Below, in pieces: positions 50,432 to 58,483 of a stretch of 64,000 nucleotides of DNA; position 1 is the first letter of the stretch, and each line of letters begins with the position of its first letter. The stretch lies in NCBI RefSeq assembly GCF_017875275.1, contig NZ_JAGGML010000001.1:1481001-1545000 (forward strand). Reading direction: 5' to 3'. The position numbers and the translations under genes are program-made. This stretch comes from Xanthobacter flavus. Lineage in GTDB: Bacteria; Pseudomonadota; Alphaproteobacteria; Rhizobiales; Xanthobacteraceae. The notes below the pieces were generated by a model. The model was not told the DNA's origin. It saw only the letters and a program-made list of their open reading frames with translations, and searched no databases.

Positions 50432-51127
50432 TCAGACGGCGACGTGTTGCTTGAGCTTTTCGGTCGTCAGCTGGGCCAACGGTCCGCTGTCCACGATCAT
50501 GCCCTTGGCCATGATGTGGTACCTTTCCACCACGCGCCGGATGAGGCTGATGTGCTGCTCGATGAGGAGCAGGCTGGTGCCCTCGTCGGCGAGGCGCACG
50601 AAGACCTCCGCCAGTTCATCCACGATCACCGGCGCCAGCCCCTCGGAGGGCTCGTCCAGCACAAGGAGATCGGGATTGGCCATCAGCGCACGGCCAATGG
50701 CGAGCATCTGCTGCTGGCCGCCGCTTAGGGCCGTGCCGGGGCTGTGCTGACGTTCCTTCAGCACCGGGAACAGGTCGAACACCCGCGCCAGCGTCCAGGG
50801 ACCGGGCCGTGCGACGGCGGCGCCGAGCAGAAGGTTCTCCCGCACGCTCAGCGCGGGGATGATGCGCCTGCCCTGCGGCACCACGGAGATTCCGGCCCGG
50901 GCGGCGCTGTAGTGGCGGATGCGCGGCGCCGGCTGCCCGGCCATCACCACCGCCCCTCGGCCCACCTGGGCGATGCCCTGCAGGGCGTTGACCACCGTGG
51001 TCTTGCCGACGCCGTTGCGTCCGAGCAGCCCCACGCGCTCGCCCTTGCCGATGGCGATGCTGACGCCCCTCAACACCTGGGCGCGACCATAGAAGGCGTC
51101 CACCGCCTCGAAGCCGAGCAAGGTCAT
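50432..51127 (-). CDS. livF: Liv-type ABC transporter ATP-binding protein LivF
   Basis: A 231-residue ATPase with Walker A GRNGVGKTTVV, signature LSGGQQQMLAIGRAL and Walker B LLVLDEPSEGLAPV. It overlaps LivG by four bases. It is the second LivF in the window and belongs to the IclR-linked importer. Confidence 0.87.
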   Translation of the reverse strand: MTLLGFEAVDAFYGRAQVLRGVSIAIGKGERVGLLGRNGVGKTTVVNALQGIAQVGRGAVVMAGQPAPRIRHYSAARAGISVVPQGRRIIPALSVRENLLLGAAVARPGPWTLARVFDLFPVLKERQHSPGTALSGGQQQMLAIGRALMANPDLLVLDEPSEGLAPVIVDELAEVFVRLADEGTSLLLIEQHISLIRRVVERYHIMAKGMIVDSGPLAQLTTEKLKQHVAV

Positions 51128-51831
51128 GCGGCAGTCCCCAGATAGGCGGAGATGACCCGCGGATCGGACCGGATTTCATCCGGCGTGCCTTCTGCGAGCA
51201 GGCGGCCGAGGTGGAGCACGGTGATGCGGTCGCAGATGCCGAACACCACCTCCATGTCGTGCTCGACCAGCAGCACCGTCACCTGCCAACGCCGGGCGAG
51301 ATGCTTCAGCAGGCCGGCCATGGAGAGGGATTCCTCAACCGTGAGGCCGGCCGCCGGCTCGTCGAGCAGCAGCACCTGCGGGCGGCCCACCAGCGCCAAA
51401 GCGAGATCCAGCCGGCGCCGATCGCCATAGGAAATGTCGGCGGCGGGACGGTGGGCGATCTCGGCGAGGCCCAGCGCCACCAGCACCTCCTCGCCGTTGT
51501 CGAGCGTTGCGCAGCGACCGGCGAGGCGGATCTGCTCTCCGACGGTGAGGTCGAGGAAGACGTTGGTCTTCTGGAACGACCGGGCGAGGCCGGCGCGCTG
51601 GCGGGCGCGGGGCGCCAGCGCGCTGATGTCCCGCCCCCCCAGCAACACCATTCCACTGCGCGTGGCGGCACGGCCGGTGAGCACGTCCATGAGCGTGGAC
51701 TTGCCCGCCCCGTTCGGGCCGATGATGCCCCGCACCTCGCCGCGCGCCACCGTGAGGTCGACGCCGTCCAGCGCGCGGAACCCGCCGTAGGTGCGGGAGA
51801 GAGCACGCCCCTCGATGGCCGGCACACTCAT
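51124..51831 (-). CDS. livG: Liv-type ABC transporter ATP-binding protein LivG
   Basis: A 235-residue ATPase with Walker A GPNGAGKSTLM, signature SYGDRRRLDLALAL and Walker B VLLLDEPAAGL, followed by LLVEHDMEVVF. ATG 51831 gives the usual LivG start (MSVPAIEGRALSRTYGG) and overlaps LivM by ATGA; the longer frame upstream is not LivG-like. Confidence 0.87.
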   Translation of the reverse strand: MSVPAIEGRALSRTYGGFRALDGVDLTVARGEVRGIIGPNGAGKSTLMDVLTGRAATRSGMVLLGGRDISALAPRARQRAGLARSFQKTNVFLDLTVGEQIRLAGRCATLDNGEEVLVALGLAEIAHRPAADISYGDRRRLDLALALVGRPQVLLLDEPAAGLTVEESLSMAGLLKHLARRWQVTVLLVEHDMEVVFGICDRITVLHLGRLLAEGTPDEIRSDPRVISAYLGTAA

Positions 51832-52820
51832 GCCGCCCTCCCGGAGAAAAGCCGCGCGAGCAGCCCGCTGAGGCCGACCGGCGCGAACAGGGTGACCACG
51901 ATGAGGGTGACGCCGATCACCGCCGGCCAATGCTCGGTGGCGTCGCCCACGATTTCCTTGAAGAAGAAGAACACCACCGCGCCGAGCGCCGGCCCCCACA
52001 CGGCCCGGGTGCCGCCGATGACGGCCATCACAAGGGCCGAGCCGGAGAGGGTCCAGTGCATCATGTCGGGGGAGATGAAGGCGTTGTAGAAAGTCGCCAG
52101 CACCCCCGCGAGGCCCGCCACGCCCGCCGACAGCGCATAGACGGCGGCGCGCGGCACCACGGTCTCGTAGCCGATGAAGCGCGCGCGCTCCTCATTGGAG
52201 CGGATGGCCAGCGTCAGCAGGCCATAGGGCGAGCGGGTGAACAGCCACAGGCCGAGAAGAACCGCCGCGAGCAGCCCCCAGCAGATCAGGAACATGGAGC
52301 GCGGCTCCTGCAGCAGGGCCACGTCGAGCCCGAAGATCCGCACCGGGAAGGTGATGGACATGCCGTCGTCGCCGTTGGCCAGCGTCCGCACCTTCAGCAC
52401 GACCTCGTAGAAGGTCTGCGCGCAGGCGAGGCTGAGCATGGAGAAGGCGACGCCGGGAATGCGCGTGATGACGAGGCCGAGCAGGAAGGCGAGCAGCGCC
52501 GGCACGACCAGTGCCAGCAGCACCGCCACCTCCGGCGGCAGCAGCCCGTGCGCCATCGGCACGCCGAGCACATAGCCGCCGAGGCCGAAGAACAGGGCAT
52601 GGCCGAAGCTGACCATGCCGTTCTGCCGCACCAGGAAGCCGACGCCGGTCGCCAGGATGGCGCCGATGACGGCCTGGACCAGCAGCGACAGGAGAAGCGG
52701 CGACGCGCCGGCGAAGGGCAGCAGGCACCCGGCAGCCACCACGATGGCGGCGACGAGGCCGCCCGGTACGCGCGCACCGCGCACGGGGGCGGCGGTTGCG
52801 AGGGTGGTGGGGGTCGTCAT
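51828..52820 (-). CDS. livM: Liv-type ABC transporter permease LivM
   Basis: A 330-residue permease. It has LATGVGFLVRQNGMVSFGHALFFGLGGYVLG in pieces as the LivM motif and AIRSNEERARFIGYET as coupling region. ATG 52820 (MTTPTTLAT) is chosen because it overlaps the LivH stop by four bases. It has about eight to nine helices. Confidence 0.86.
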   Translation of the reverse strand: MTTPTTLATAAPVRGARVPGGLVAAIVVAAGCLLPFAGASPLLLSLLVQAVIGAILATGVGFLVRQNGMVSFGHALFFGLGGYVLGVPMAHGLLPPEVAVLLALVVPALLAFLLGLVITRIPGVAFSMLSLACAQTFYEVVLKVRTLANGDDGMSITFPVRIFGLDVALLQEPRSMFLICWGLLAAVLLGLWLFTRSPYGLLTLAIRSNEERARFIGYETVVPRAAVYALSAGVAGLAGVLATFYNAFISPDMMHWTLSGSALVMAVIGGTRAVWGPALGAVVFFFFKEIVGDATEHWPAVIGVTLIVVTLFAPVGLSGLLARLFSGRAA

Positions 52821-53665
52821 GCCGCCCTCCCCGTGAGGCCGAGGGGACGCCACAAGAGGATGAGCATCCTCAGCAGGAAGGGGATCATCGTGGCGAAGGA
52901 CGGGATGAAGACGATGCCGAGGTTCTGGAGCTGGCCGATCACGAGGGCCGCCACGAACGCGCCGGAGAAGCTGCCGAAGCCGCCCACCACCACCACGATG
53001 AAGCTCTCGATGAGGATGGACCCGCCCATGGCCGGCGAGAGGGCGAGGAGGGGACCTGCGATGATGCCGGCGAGCCCCGCGAAGCCCGCGCCCAGCGCGA
53101 CCACGGCGGCGCTGACGCGCTCGGTGTCAACGCCCTGCGTGCCCGTGGTCAGGGGATCGGAGGCGAAGGCCCGCACATAGAGGCCGATGCGGCTGCGCTT
53201 GAGCCACAGTGTGAGCCCCGCCCCCATGCCCGCCGCGACCAGGATCACGAACAGGCGGTAGACCGGGAAATCCTCGCCGGCGATGCGCACCGTGCCGCTC
53301 AGCAGGTCCGGCATGGCGATGGTCAGCGTGTCCTTGCCCCAGACCGTGCGCACCAGATCCTCCAGCACCAGCAGGAGGCCGAAAGTCACGAGCAGGGTGA
53401 CGATGGGATCCTGGTCCTGCAGTGGGCGGAACACCGCGCGGTCGAGGAGCAGGCCGAGCGCTGCGAGCACCAGCGTCGCCACCACAACGCCAGCCCAGAA
53501 TCCGGCCACGGCGGTGGCGGCGTAGCCCACATAGGCCCCCAGCATGAAGAGGCTGCCGTGGGCGAAATTCACCACCTGCCGGAGCCCGAAAATGAGCACG
53601 AGCCCGATGGCGACCAGATAGAGCAGGCCCCCGTAGACGAAGCCATTGAGGATATGGATGATCAA
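52817..53665 (-). CDS. livH: Liv-type ABC transporter permease LivH
   Basis: A 282-residue permease that starts at TTG 53665, preceded by AGGAGGGG at a six-base spacing. There is no ATG that fits, and the TTG start gives the normal N-terminus IIHILNGFVYGGLLYLVAIG. The motif QVVNFAHGSLFMLGAY identifies LivH. It follows an SDR by 109 bases that hold a strong hairpin. Confidence 0.86.
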   Translation of the reverse strand: MIIHILNGFVYGGLLYLVAIGLVLIFGLRQVVNFAHGSLFMLGAYVGYAATAVAGFWAGVVVATLVLAALGLLLDRAVFRPLQDQDPIVTLLVTFGLLLVLEDLVRTVWGKDTLTIAMPDLLSGTVRIAGEDFPVYRLFVILVAAGMGAGLTLWLKRSRIGLYVRAFASDPLTTGTQGVDTERVSAAVVALGAGFAGLAGIIAGPLLALSPAMGGSILIESFIVVVVGGFGSFSGAFVAALVIGQLQNLGIVFIPSFATMIPFLLRMLILLWRPLGLTGRAA

Positions 53666-53713
53666 CAGACCCCTCCTGTGGGCGGGCGGCTGCGGTCTGG
53701 CGGCGAGGCGGTG

Positions 53714-53760
53714 TCCCTACCGCCAGGTGGCGGGCCCTGACCGCTCCCTGGCGGTAGGGA
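53714..53760 (-). terminator. Stem-loop between SDR and livH
   Basis: TCCCTACCGCCAGG (53714-53727) and CCTGGCGGTAGGGA (53747-53760) are perfect 14-base arms around a 19-base loop. It lies 15 bases after the SDR stop and 49 bases before the livH start, without a T-run. It may be a processing or stability site that sets the SDR to transporter ratio. Confidence 0.5.
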
Positions 53761-53774
53761 TGCGGTCGGCTGGA

Positions 53775-54524
53775 TCAGGAGATGGAGAGGCCGCTATCCA
53801 CGGGCAGCACATGCCCGGTGGTCCGGCCGGAAGCCTCGGACGCGAGGAACAGCGCCGCCTGCGCCACATGCAGCGGCTCGACCATGCCCAGCAGGTGGGC
53901 GGCGGTGAGGCGCTGGGTGGTCTCAAGCTGCTCCAGTTGCGCCACCACGCGGGGCGTGCGGGTGACCCCCGGCGCGACCGCGTTCACGCGGATGTTGTGG
54001 GGCGCGAACTCCACCGCCATGGAGCGGGTGAGCGCGGCGACGGCCCCCTTGGCTGCGGTGTAGGCATCCTTGCCCGGCCACCCCATGAGGGCCACCACCG
54101 AGGCCGCGTTCACCACCGCCCCGCCACCGGCCTTGATAAGCTCGGGAATGCCGAAGCGGCTGACGAGCCAGGTGCCGTGCAGATCGAGCGTCATGGCCCG
54201 CCAGAATTCGTCGTCCGGCGCGCGGGTGACATCGCTGTCCCGGGTCGTGGAGCCGCCGGCATTGTTGTAGATCACCTCCAACCGGCCATAGTGCGCGACG
54301 CCGGCCGCCACCGCCGCCTCGACGCCGGCCGCGTCGGTCACGTCGGTCCGCACAAAGAGAGCTTCGCCGCCCTGGGCCTGGATGCGCTCGGCTGTTTCCC
54401 GGCCCGCCTCCTCGTTGATCTCGGCCACGACGATGCGGGCGCCGTTGCGGGCGAACAGCTCCGCCGCACAGCGGCCGATCCCGATGCCGGCCCCCGTGAT
54501 GAGGGCGACCTTTCCTTGCAGCAT
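53775..54524 (-). CDS. Short-chain dehydrogenase/reductase
   Basis: A 249-residue SDR with TGAGIGIG, YNNAG and catalytic YTAAK, ending LPVDSGLSIS. It is the first gene of the minus-strand operon with livHMGF and a binding protein. The third of four SDRs in the IclR cluster; its substrate should be one of the imported compound's oxidation intermediates. Confidence 0.86.
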   Translation of the reverse strand: MLQGKVALITGAGIGIGRCAAELFARNGARIVVAEINEEAGRETAERIQAQGGEALFVRTDVTDAAGVEAAVAAGVAHYGRLEVIYNNAGGSTTRDSDVTRAPDDEFWRAMTLDLHGTWLVSRFGIPELIKAGGGAVVNAASVVALMGWPGKDAYTAAKGAVAALTRSMAVEFAPHNIRVNAVAPGVTRTPRVVAQLEQLETTQRLTAAHLLGMVEPLHVAQAALFLASEASGRTTGHVLPVDSGLSIS

Positions 54525-54590
54525 CCCGTTTCCTCCCCCGTCCCGGTTCTGCGACCCTGTCGAGTCCGGAGATCGTTGAGCGACGATTAA

Positions 54591-54605
54591 TCTCGTATTA
54601 TGCGA
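54591..54605. promoter_or_regulatory. Candidate IclR operator 3
   Basis: TCTCGTATTATGCGA matches operator 2 (48114) at 14 of 15 positions and lies in the divergent region between two SDR genes (54524 minus, 54711 plus). Confidence 0.6.
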
Positions 54606-54710
54606 TTTTTAGTTTATTCTAAAATCTGTGGCAAGGGCTTTCCGGTGGCCCCTCTTGGGCTAGACGTCCACGGCCGGCCGGGCTCGAACACCAAATCCGG
54701 GGAGAAAAGC

Positions 54711-55487
54711 ATGAGGGAACTGGAGGGGCGCGTTGCCGTCGTCACCGGCGGGGCGCGAGGCCAGGGCGCGGCGGAGGCGCGACGCCTGGGCCGCGAGGGG
54801 GCGGCGGTGATGGTGTGCGACGTGCTCGCACCGGAGGGCGAAGCTTTCGCGGCTGAGCTTGCCGCAGAGGGGATCGAGGCCCGCTTCCGCGCGCTCGACG
54901 TGACCGACGCGGCCGACTGGTCTCAGGCCATCGCGGCGGTGCGCGACTGGAAAGGGCGGCTCGACATCCTCGTCAACAACGCCGGCATCATCAACCGCAC
55001 AACGGTCTCCGCCACCGAGCCGGAGGCGTGGGAGCGCGTTCTCAAGGTCAACCTCACCGGCGCCTTCCTCGGTATCCGGGCAGCGGTGCCGCTGATGGAG
55101 GAGACCGGCGGCGGGAGCATCGTCAACATTTCTTCGAACAGCGCCTTTTCCGGCCATTACGACCCGGCCTACACGGCGAGCAAATGGGGGCTGCGCGGCC
55201 TCACCCGCAGCGCCGCCATGGAATATGCCGCGCGCGGCATCCGCGTGAACGCCGTATGCCCGGGCCTGGTGGTGACGGCCCTCAACGCCGCGAGCCCGCA
55301 TCTCCAGCCCATGATCGGCATGACGCCCATGGGCCGCAGCGGCACACCGGAAGAGATCGCCGAGCTGGTACTGTTCCTCGCCTCCGACCGCTCCGCCTTC
55401 ATCACGGGCGAGGATTTCGTGATCGACGGCGGCTTCACCGCCGGCGCCAGCTATCGGCGTGTGGCCGTGGAAACCGGCATCATCTGA
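54711..55487 (+). CDS. Short-chain dehydrogenase/reductase
   Basis: A 258-residue SDR with TGGARGQG, NNAG and catalytic YTASK. ATG 54711 has GGGGAGAA upstream and gives the normal N-terminus MRELEGRVAVVTGG. It is a single-gene unit divergent from the SDR-liv operon across IclR operator 3, so it is the fourth SDR likely controlled by the IclR protein. Confidence 0.87.
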   Translation: MRELEGRVAVVTGGARGQGAAEARRLGREGAAVMVCDVLAPEGEAFAAELAAEGIEARFRALDVTDAADWSQAIAAVRDWKGRLDILVNNAGIINRTTVSATEPEAWERVLKVNLTGAFLGIRAAVPLMEETGGGSIVNISSNSAFSGHYDPAYTASKWGLRGLTRSAAMEYAARGIRVNAVCPGLVVTALNAASPHLQPMIGMTPMGRSGTPEEIAELVLFLASDRSAFITGEDFVIDGGFTAGASYRRVAVETGII

Positions 55488-55516
55488 GGTCATGGGGCAG
55501 CCGGCCCAGGCTGCCC

Positions 55517-56431
55517 CTACTCTGCCGGCACCTCCATGCGCCCGCGCAACGCGCCGGCCAGATGCTCGGCGAACTGGGCGCTCGCCAGCGGGAGGTTGCG
55601 GTCGCGCAGCTGGCCGAGCACCAGATCGGCGCTCGGCAGGTCGCGCTCGTCCACCGGACGCACGACGATGCCGGGCGGCATGGCCTCGGGCTGCGCGCCG
55701 ATCTCGATCTGGAACGAGATCATGCCCGTGTGGGCGACCAGCCCGCGCAGCAGCTCGAACGAATTGGTCTCTGCCGCCACCGACAGCTTCAGCCCCGCGC
55801 GGGACAGCCGCTCCTCGATCATCTGCCGGCCGCCGGTGGAGAATTCCGGCAGGGCCAGCGGATAGCCCGTGCAGTCGGCGAGACGCAGCTTCGCCTTGCG
55901 GGCGAGGGGATGGTCCTCGACCATCAGCGCCACCAGCCGCTGCGGCAGGGTCATGATCGGCCGCAGGCGCCCCAGGAACGGCGGGCGGAAGACGAGGATG
56001 AGGTCCACCACATAGTCCACCAGCAGGCCCATCGCCCGCTCGTGGTCCACAACCATCACCTCGAACGTCATCAGCGGATAGCGCTTGCGGAAGGCGCCGA
56101 TCTGCCGGGGCAGGAAATCATGCGCCAGCGCCTGGCTGCAGGCGATGCGCACGGTGCCCCGGCGCAGGCCGCGCAGATCCTCGAGCTGCGAGCGCATCCG
56201 GTCAGCGTCGTTCAACTGCTCGCGCACATAGGTGAGGAAGACCTCGCCGGCCGAGGTGAGCCGCACGCCACGGGGGCGCCGCTCCAGCAGCTTCAGCCCC
56301 AGTTCCTCCTCCAGATCCATGATGCGACGGTTGAGGGCGGAGGGCGTCACATTGAGCCGGTCGGCGGCGCCGCGAATGGAGCCGGTGCGCGCAACTTCGT
56401 CCATGTAGCGCAGGAATCTGAGGTGCCGCAT
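55517..56431 (-). CDS. LysR-family transcriptional regulator
   Basis: A 304-residue LTTR with the helix-turn-helix ARTGSIRGAADRLNVTPSALNRRIMDLEEEL (in pieces) and a periplasmic-binding-like effector domain. It is divergent from the isochorismatase-type gene at 56564. A 17-base palindrome with GTAGCC/GGCTAC arms sits 17 bases upstream of its start, so it most likely controls the ring-amide hydrolase operon. Confidence 0.87.
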   Translation of the reverse strand: MRHLRFLRYMDEVARTGSIRGAADRLNVTPSALNRRIMDLEEELGLKLLERRPRGVRLTSAGEVFLTYVREQLNDADRMRSQLEDLRGLRRGTVRIACSQALAHDFLPRQIGAFRKRYPLMTFEVMVVDHERAMGLLVDYVVDLILVFRPPFLGRLRPIMTLPQRLVALMVEDHPLARKAKLRLADCTGYPLALPEFSTGGRQMIEERLSRAGLKLSVAAETNSFELLRGLVAHTGMISFQIEIGAQPEAMPPGIVVRPVDERDLPSADLVLGQLRDRNLPLASAQFAEHLAGALRGRMEVPAE

Positions 56432-56447
56432 GCCGTCCTCACCTATC

Positions 56448-56464
56448 GTAGCCTTTTAGGCTAC
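56448..56464. promoter_or_regulatory. Candidate LysR operator for the amidohydrolase operon
   Basis: GTAGCC (56448-56453) and GGCTAC (56459-56464) are exact inverted repeats around TTTTA. The site lies 17 bases upstream of the LysR start and 100 bases before the divergent hydrolase gene; form and spacing fit a LysR recognition box. Confidence 0.55.
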
Positions 56465-56563
56465 AGCATGTGGAATAATCGGCAATGGATCGCATCACTG
56501 TGTCGTGCCAGTGTCATCTCTCAGCAGGAGAGCCCTTCTCCGGCGTGTCGCGAGAGCAATTGT

Positions 56564-57322
56564 ATGTCCGCGTCCGACCCGAGCCCGCTGAAACAGGCCC
56601 CGCTGAAATTCGCCCGATCGGTGGTCGCCCCACGCATCGTGACGCTGCCGGCGGCGCCGCAACCGGCGGAAATCGACCTGGCGCGCAGCGCGCTCGTCGT
56701 CGTCGACATGCAGAACGATTTCCTCGAACCCGACGGCTGGTTTCCCCGCCTCGGCGTCGACCCGTCCCCGCTTCTAGCCATCGTTCCCACCCTCCAGGCG
56801 CTGACGGCGTCCGCGCGGGCGGCAGGCTTGCCGGTGATCTTCGTGAACTGGGGGGTGCGGGCGGACCGTGCCGAGCTTTCGGCCCCGCTGCTCGCCAAGG
56901 CGTCCGGCGCAGGCACGCGGCCCGTCTATGGCGACCCCTCGGTGGAGGGGCGCGGCCGCATTCTCGTGGAAGGCGAGTGGGGCGCCGCGACCATCGACGC
57001 GCTCGCACCGGAGCCGGGCGACCTCGTGGTCCACAAGCATCGCCTCTCCGGCTTCCACGACAACGAGTTCGACTCCATCCTGCGCAACCGGGGCATCGAC
57101 ACGCTCGTGTTCACCGGCGTGAACATCGACCGCTGCGTGTTCTCCACCCTCTGCGACGCGAGCTTCCGGGGCTACGGCTGCCTTCTGGTGGAAGACGCCT
57201 GCGCCACCGTCTCCCCGGCCTTTGTGTCGGACGCCGTCCTCTTCCTCGTGCGCCAGCTCTACGGCGTCACGCTTTCGAGCGGCGACCTCCTCGCCGCCCT
57301 TGAAGACCAGCCTCAACAATAA
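56564..57322 (+). CDS. Isochorismatase-family cysteine hydrolase (biuret/ureidoacid amidase type)
   Basis: A 252-residue cysteine hydrolase. The triad is Asp48 (VVVDMQNDF), Lys158 (VVHKHRLSGF) and Cys191 (NIDRCVFSTLCDAS). Lys-to-Cys spacing of 33 equals that reported for biuret hydrolase of Rhizobium. With a cyanuric acid hydrolase/barbiturase-family enzyme at 62337 in the same operon, biuret or a ureido acid is a sensible substrate; other amides of this broad family cannot be excluded. ATG 56564 is the first in frame after the LysR operator region. Confidence 0.8.
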   Translation: MSASDPSPLKQAPLKFARSVVAPRIVTLPAAPQPAEIDLARSALVVVDMQNDFLEPDGWFPRLGVDPSPLLAIVPTLQALTASARAAGLPVIFVNWGVRADRAELSAPLLAKASGAGTRPVYGDPSVEGRGRILVEGEWGAATIDALAPEPGDLVVHKHRLSGFHDNEFDSILRNRGIDTLVFTGVNIDRCVFSTLCDASFRGYGCLLVEDACATVSPAFVSDAVLFLVRQLYGVTLSSGDLLAALEDQPQQ

Positions 57323-57346
57323 CCAGAGCCAGACGGGACCCTCAGA

Positions 57347-58402
57347 ATGACACTCCGGACACTCTCGCGACGCCTTTCAAGCAGCAAATTTGCGCTTGCC
57401 CTTGCCCTCGGCGTCGCCTCGACGGCCGTCGCCGGCCTGCCGGCGCTGGCGGACACCAAGCTGAAGATGGTGCTCAACTGGAAGTATCAGGGCCCGCAGG
57501 GCATGTTCTTCCTCGCGCAGGACCGCGGATACTTCAAGGCCGAGGGTCTCGACGTCACCTTCGACCAGGGCAACGGCTCCGGCGCCGCCGTTCCGCTGGT
57601 GGCCAACGGCACCTATGACATGGGCTTCGGCGACGTGAACGCGCTGATCGAGCTCGCCGCCAAGAAGCCCGAGGGCGCGCCGACCGCCGTCTACATCATG
57701 TTCAACCAGCCGCCCTTCACCATCGCGGTGAAGGCGGACAGCCCGATCAAGACGCCCAAGGATCTGGAAGGCAAGACGCTGGGCGGCGCGGCCAATGACG
57801 GCGCGCTGAAGCTCTTCCCCGCCTTCTGCAAGGTGGCGAAGATCGACTGCTCCGGCATCAAGATCACCAACATGCAGCCCAACCTGCGCGAGCAGATGCT
57901 GATGCAGGGCCAGGTGGACGGCGTGTTCGGCTATGTGAACACCATCCGCTTCTCCGCCAAGCTCATCGGTGCCGACGACGACAAGCTGCGCTACATCAGC
58001 TTCGGCGACTACGGCATGGACCTTTATTCCAACGGCATCATCGTGTCGGCCGATCTCATCAAGAACAATCCGGAGGCCATCAGAGGCTTCCTGCGCGCCC
58101 TCAACAAGGGCGTCATGGAGACGCTGAAGGATCCGGACGCGGCGGTGGCCGCCGTCGCCAAGCGCGAGCCGCTCATCAAGGTTCCGCTTGAGAAGGAACG
58201 CCTCGACGCCACCCTGAAGGCGGAGATGAACCACCCCGAGATCGCGAAGATCGGCCTCGGCAACGTGGACATGAAGCGCCTGCAGCAGTCCATCGACATC
58301 CTGGTGGACGCCAACAAGCTGCCCACCACGCCGAAGGCGTCGCAGATCTTCGATCCCGCCTTCCTGCCGCCGGTGGCGGACCTGCCCAAGAAACTGTTCT
58401 GA
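57347..58402 (+). CDS. ABC transporter substrate-binding protein (NMT1/THI5-like)
   Basis: A 351-residue periplasmic protein. The signal peptide (FALALALGVASTAVAGLPALA) is followed by DTKLKMVLNWKYQGPQGMFF, typical of pyrimidine/thiamine-precursor and nitrate/sulfonate-type binding proteins. It lies 24 bases after the hydrolase. A hairpin follows the gene at 58435. Its ATPase and permease are at 60719 and 61555, separated by two enzymes, an unusual order for this class. The ligand is likely a heterocyclic ring compound or ureide. Confidence 0.85.
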   Translation: MTLRTLSRRLSSSKFALALALGVASTAVAGLPALADTKLKMVLNWKYQGPQGMFFLAQDRGYFKAEGLDVTFDQGNGSGAAVPLVANGTYDMGFGDVNALIELAAKKPEGAPTAVYIMFNQPPFTIAVKADSPIKTPKDLEGKTLGGAANDGALKLFPAFCKVAKIDCSGIKITNMQPNLREQMLMQGQVDGVFGYVNTIRFSAKLIGADDDKLRYISFGDYGMDLYSNGIIVSADLIKNNPEAIRGFLRALNKGVMETLKDPDAAVAAVAKREPLIKVPLEKERLDATLKAEMNHPEIAKIGLGNVDMKRLQQSIDILVDANKLPTTPKASQIFDPAFLPPVADLPKKLF

Positions 58403-58434
58403 CCGAACCGGCCTGACCTTCCTTTTCGAGACCC

Positions 58435-58463
58435 GGCGCCGCTCCCCGAAGCGGAGCGGCGCC
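58435..58463 (+). terminator. Stem-loop after the binding-protein gene
   Basis: GGCGCCGCTCC (58435-58445) and GGAGCGGCGCC (58453-58463) form a perfect 11-bp stem with a 7-base loop. It is 32 bases after the binding-protein stop and 20 bases before the SDR start, with no T-run. It fits the repeated pattern of hairpins after binding-protein genes. Confidence 0.5.
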
Positions 58464-58483
58464 CCATACCCTACGGAATTCCC

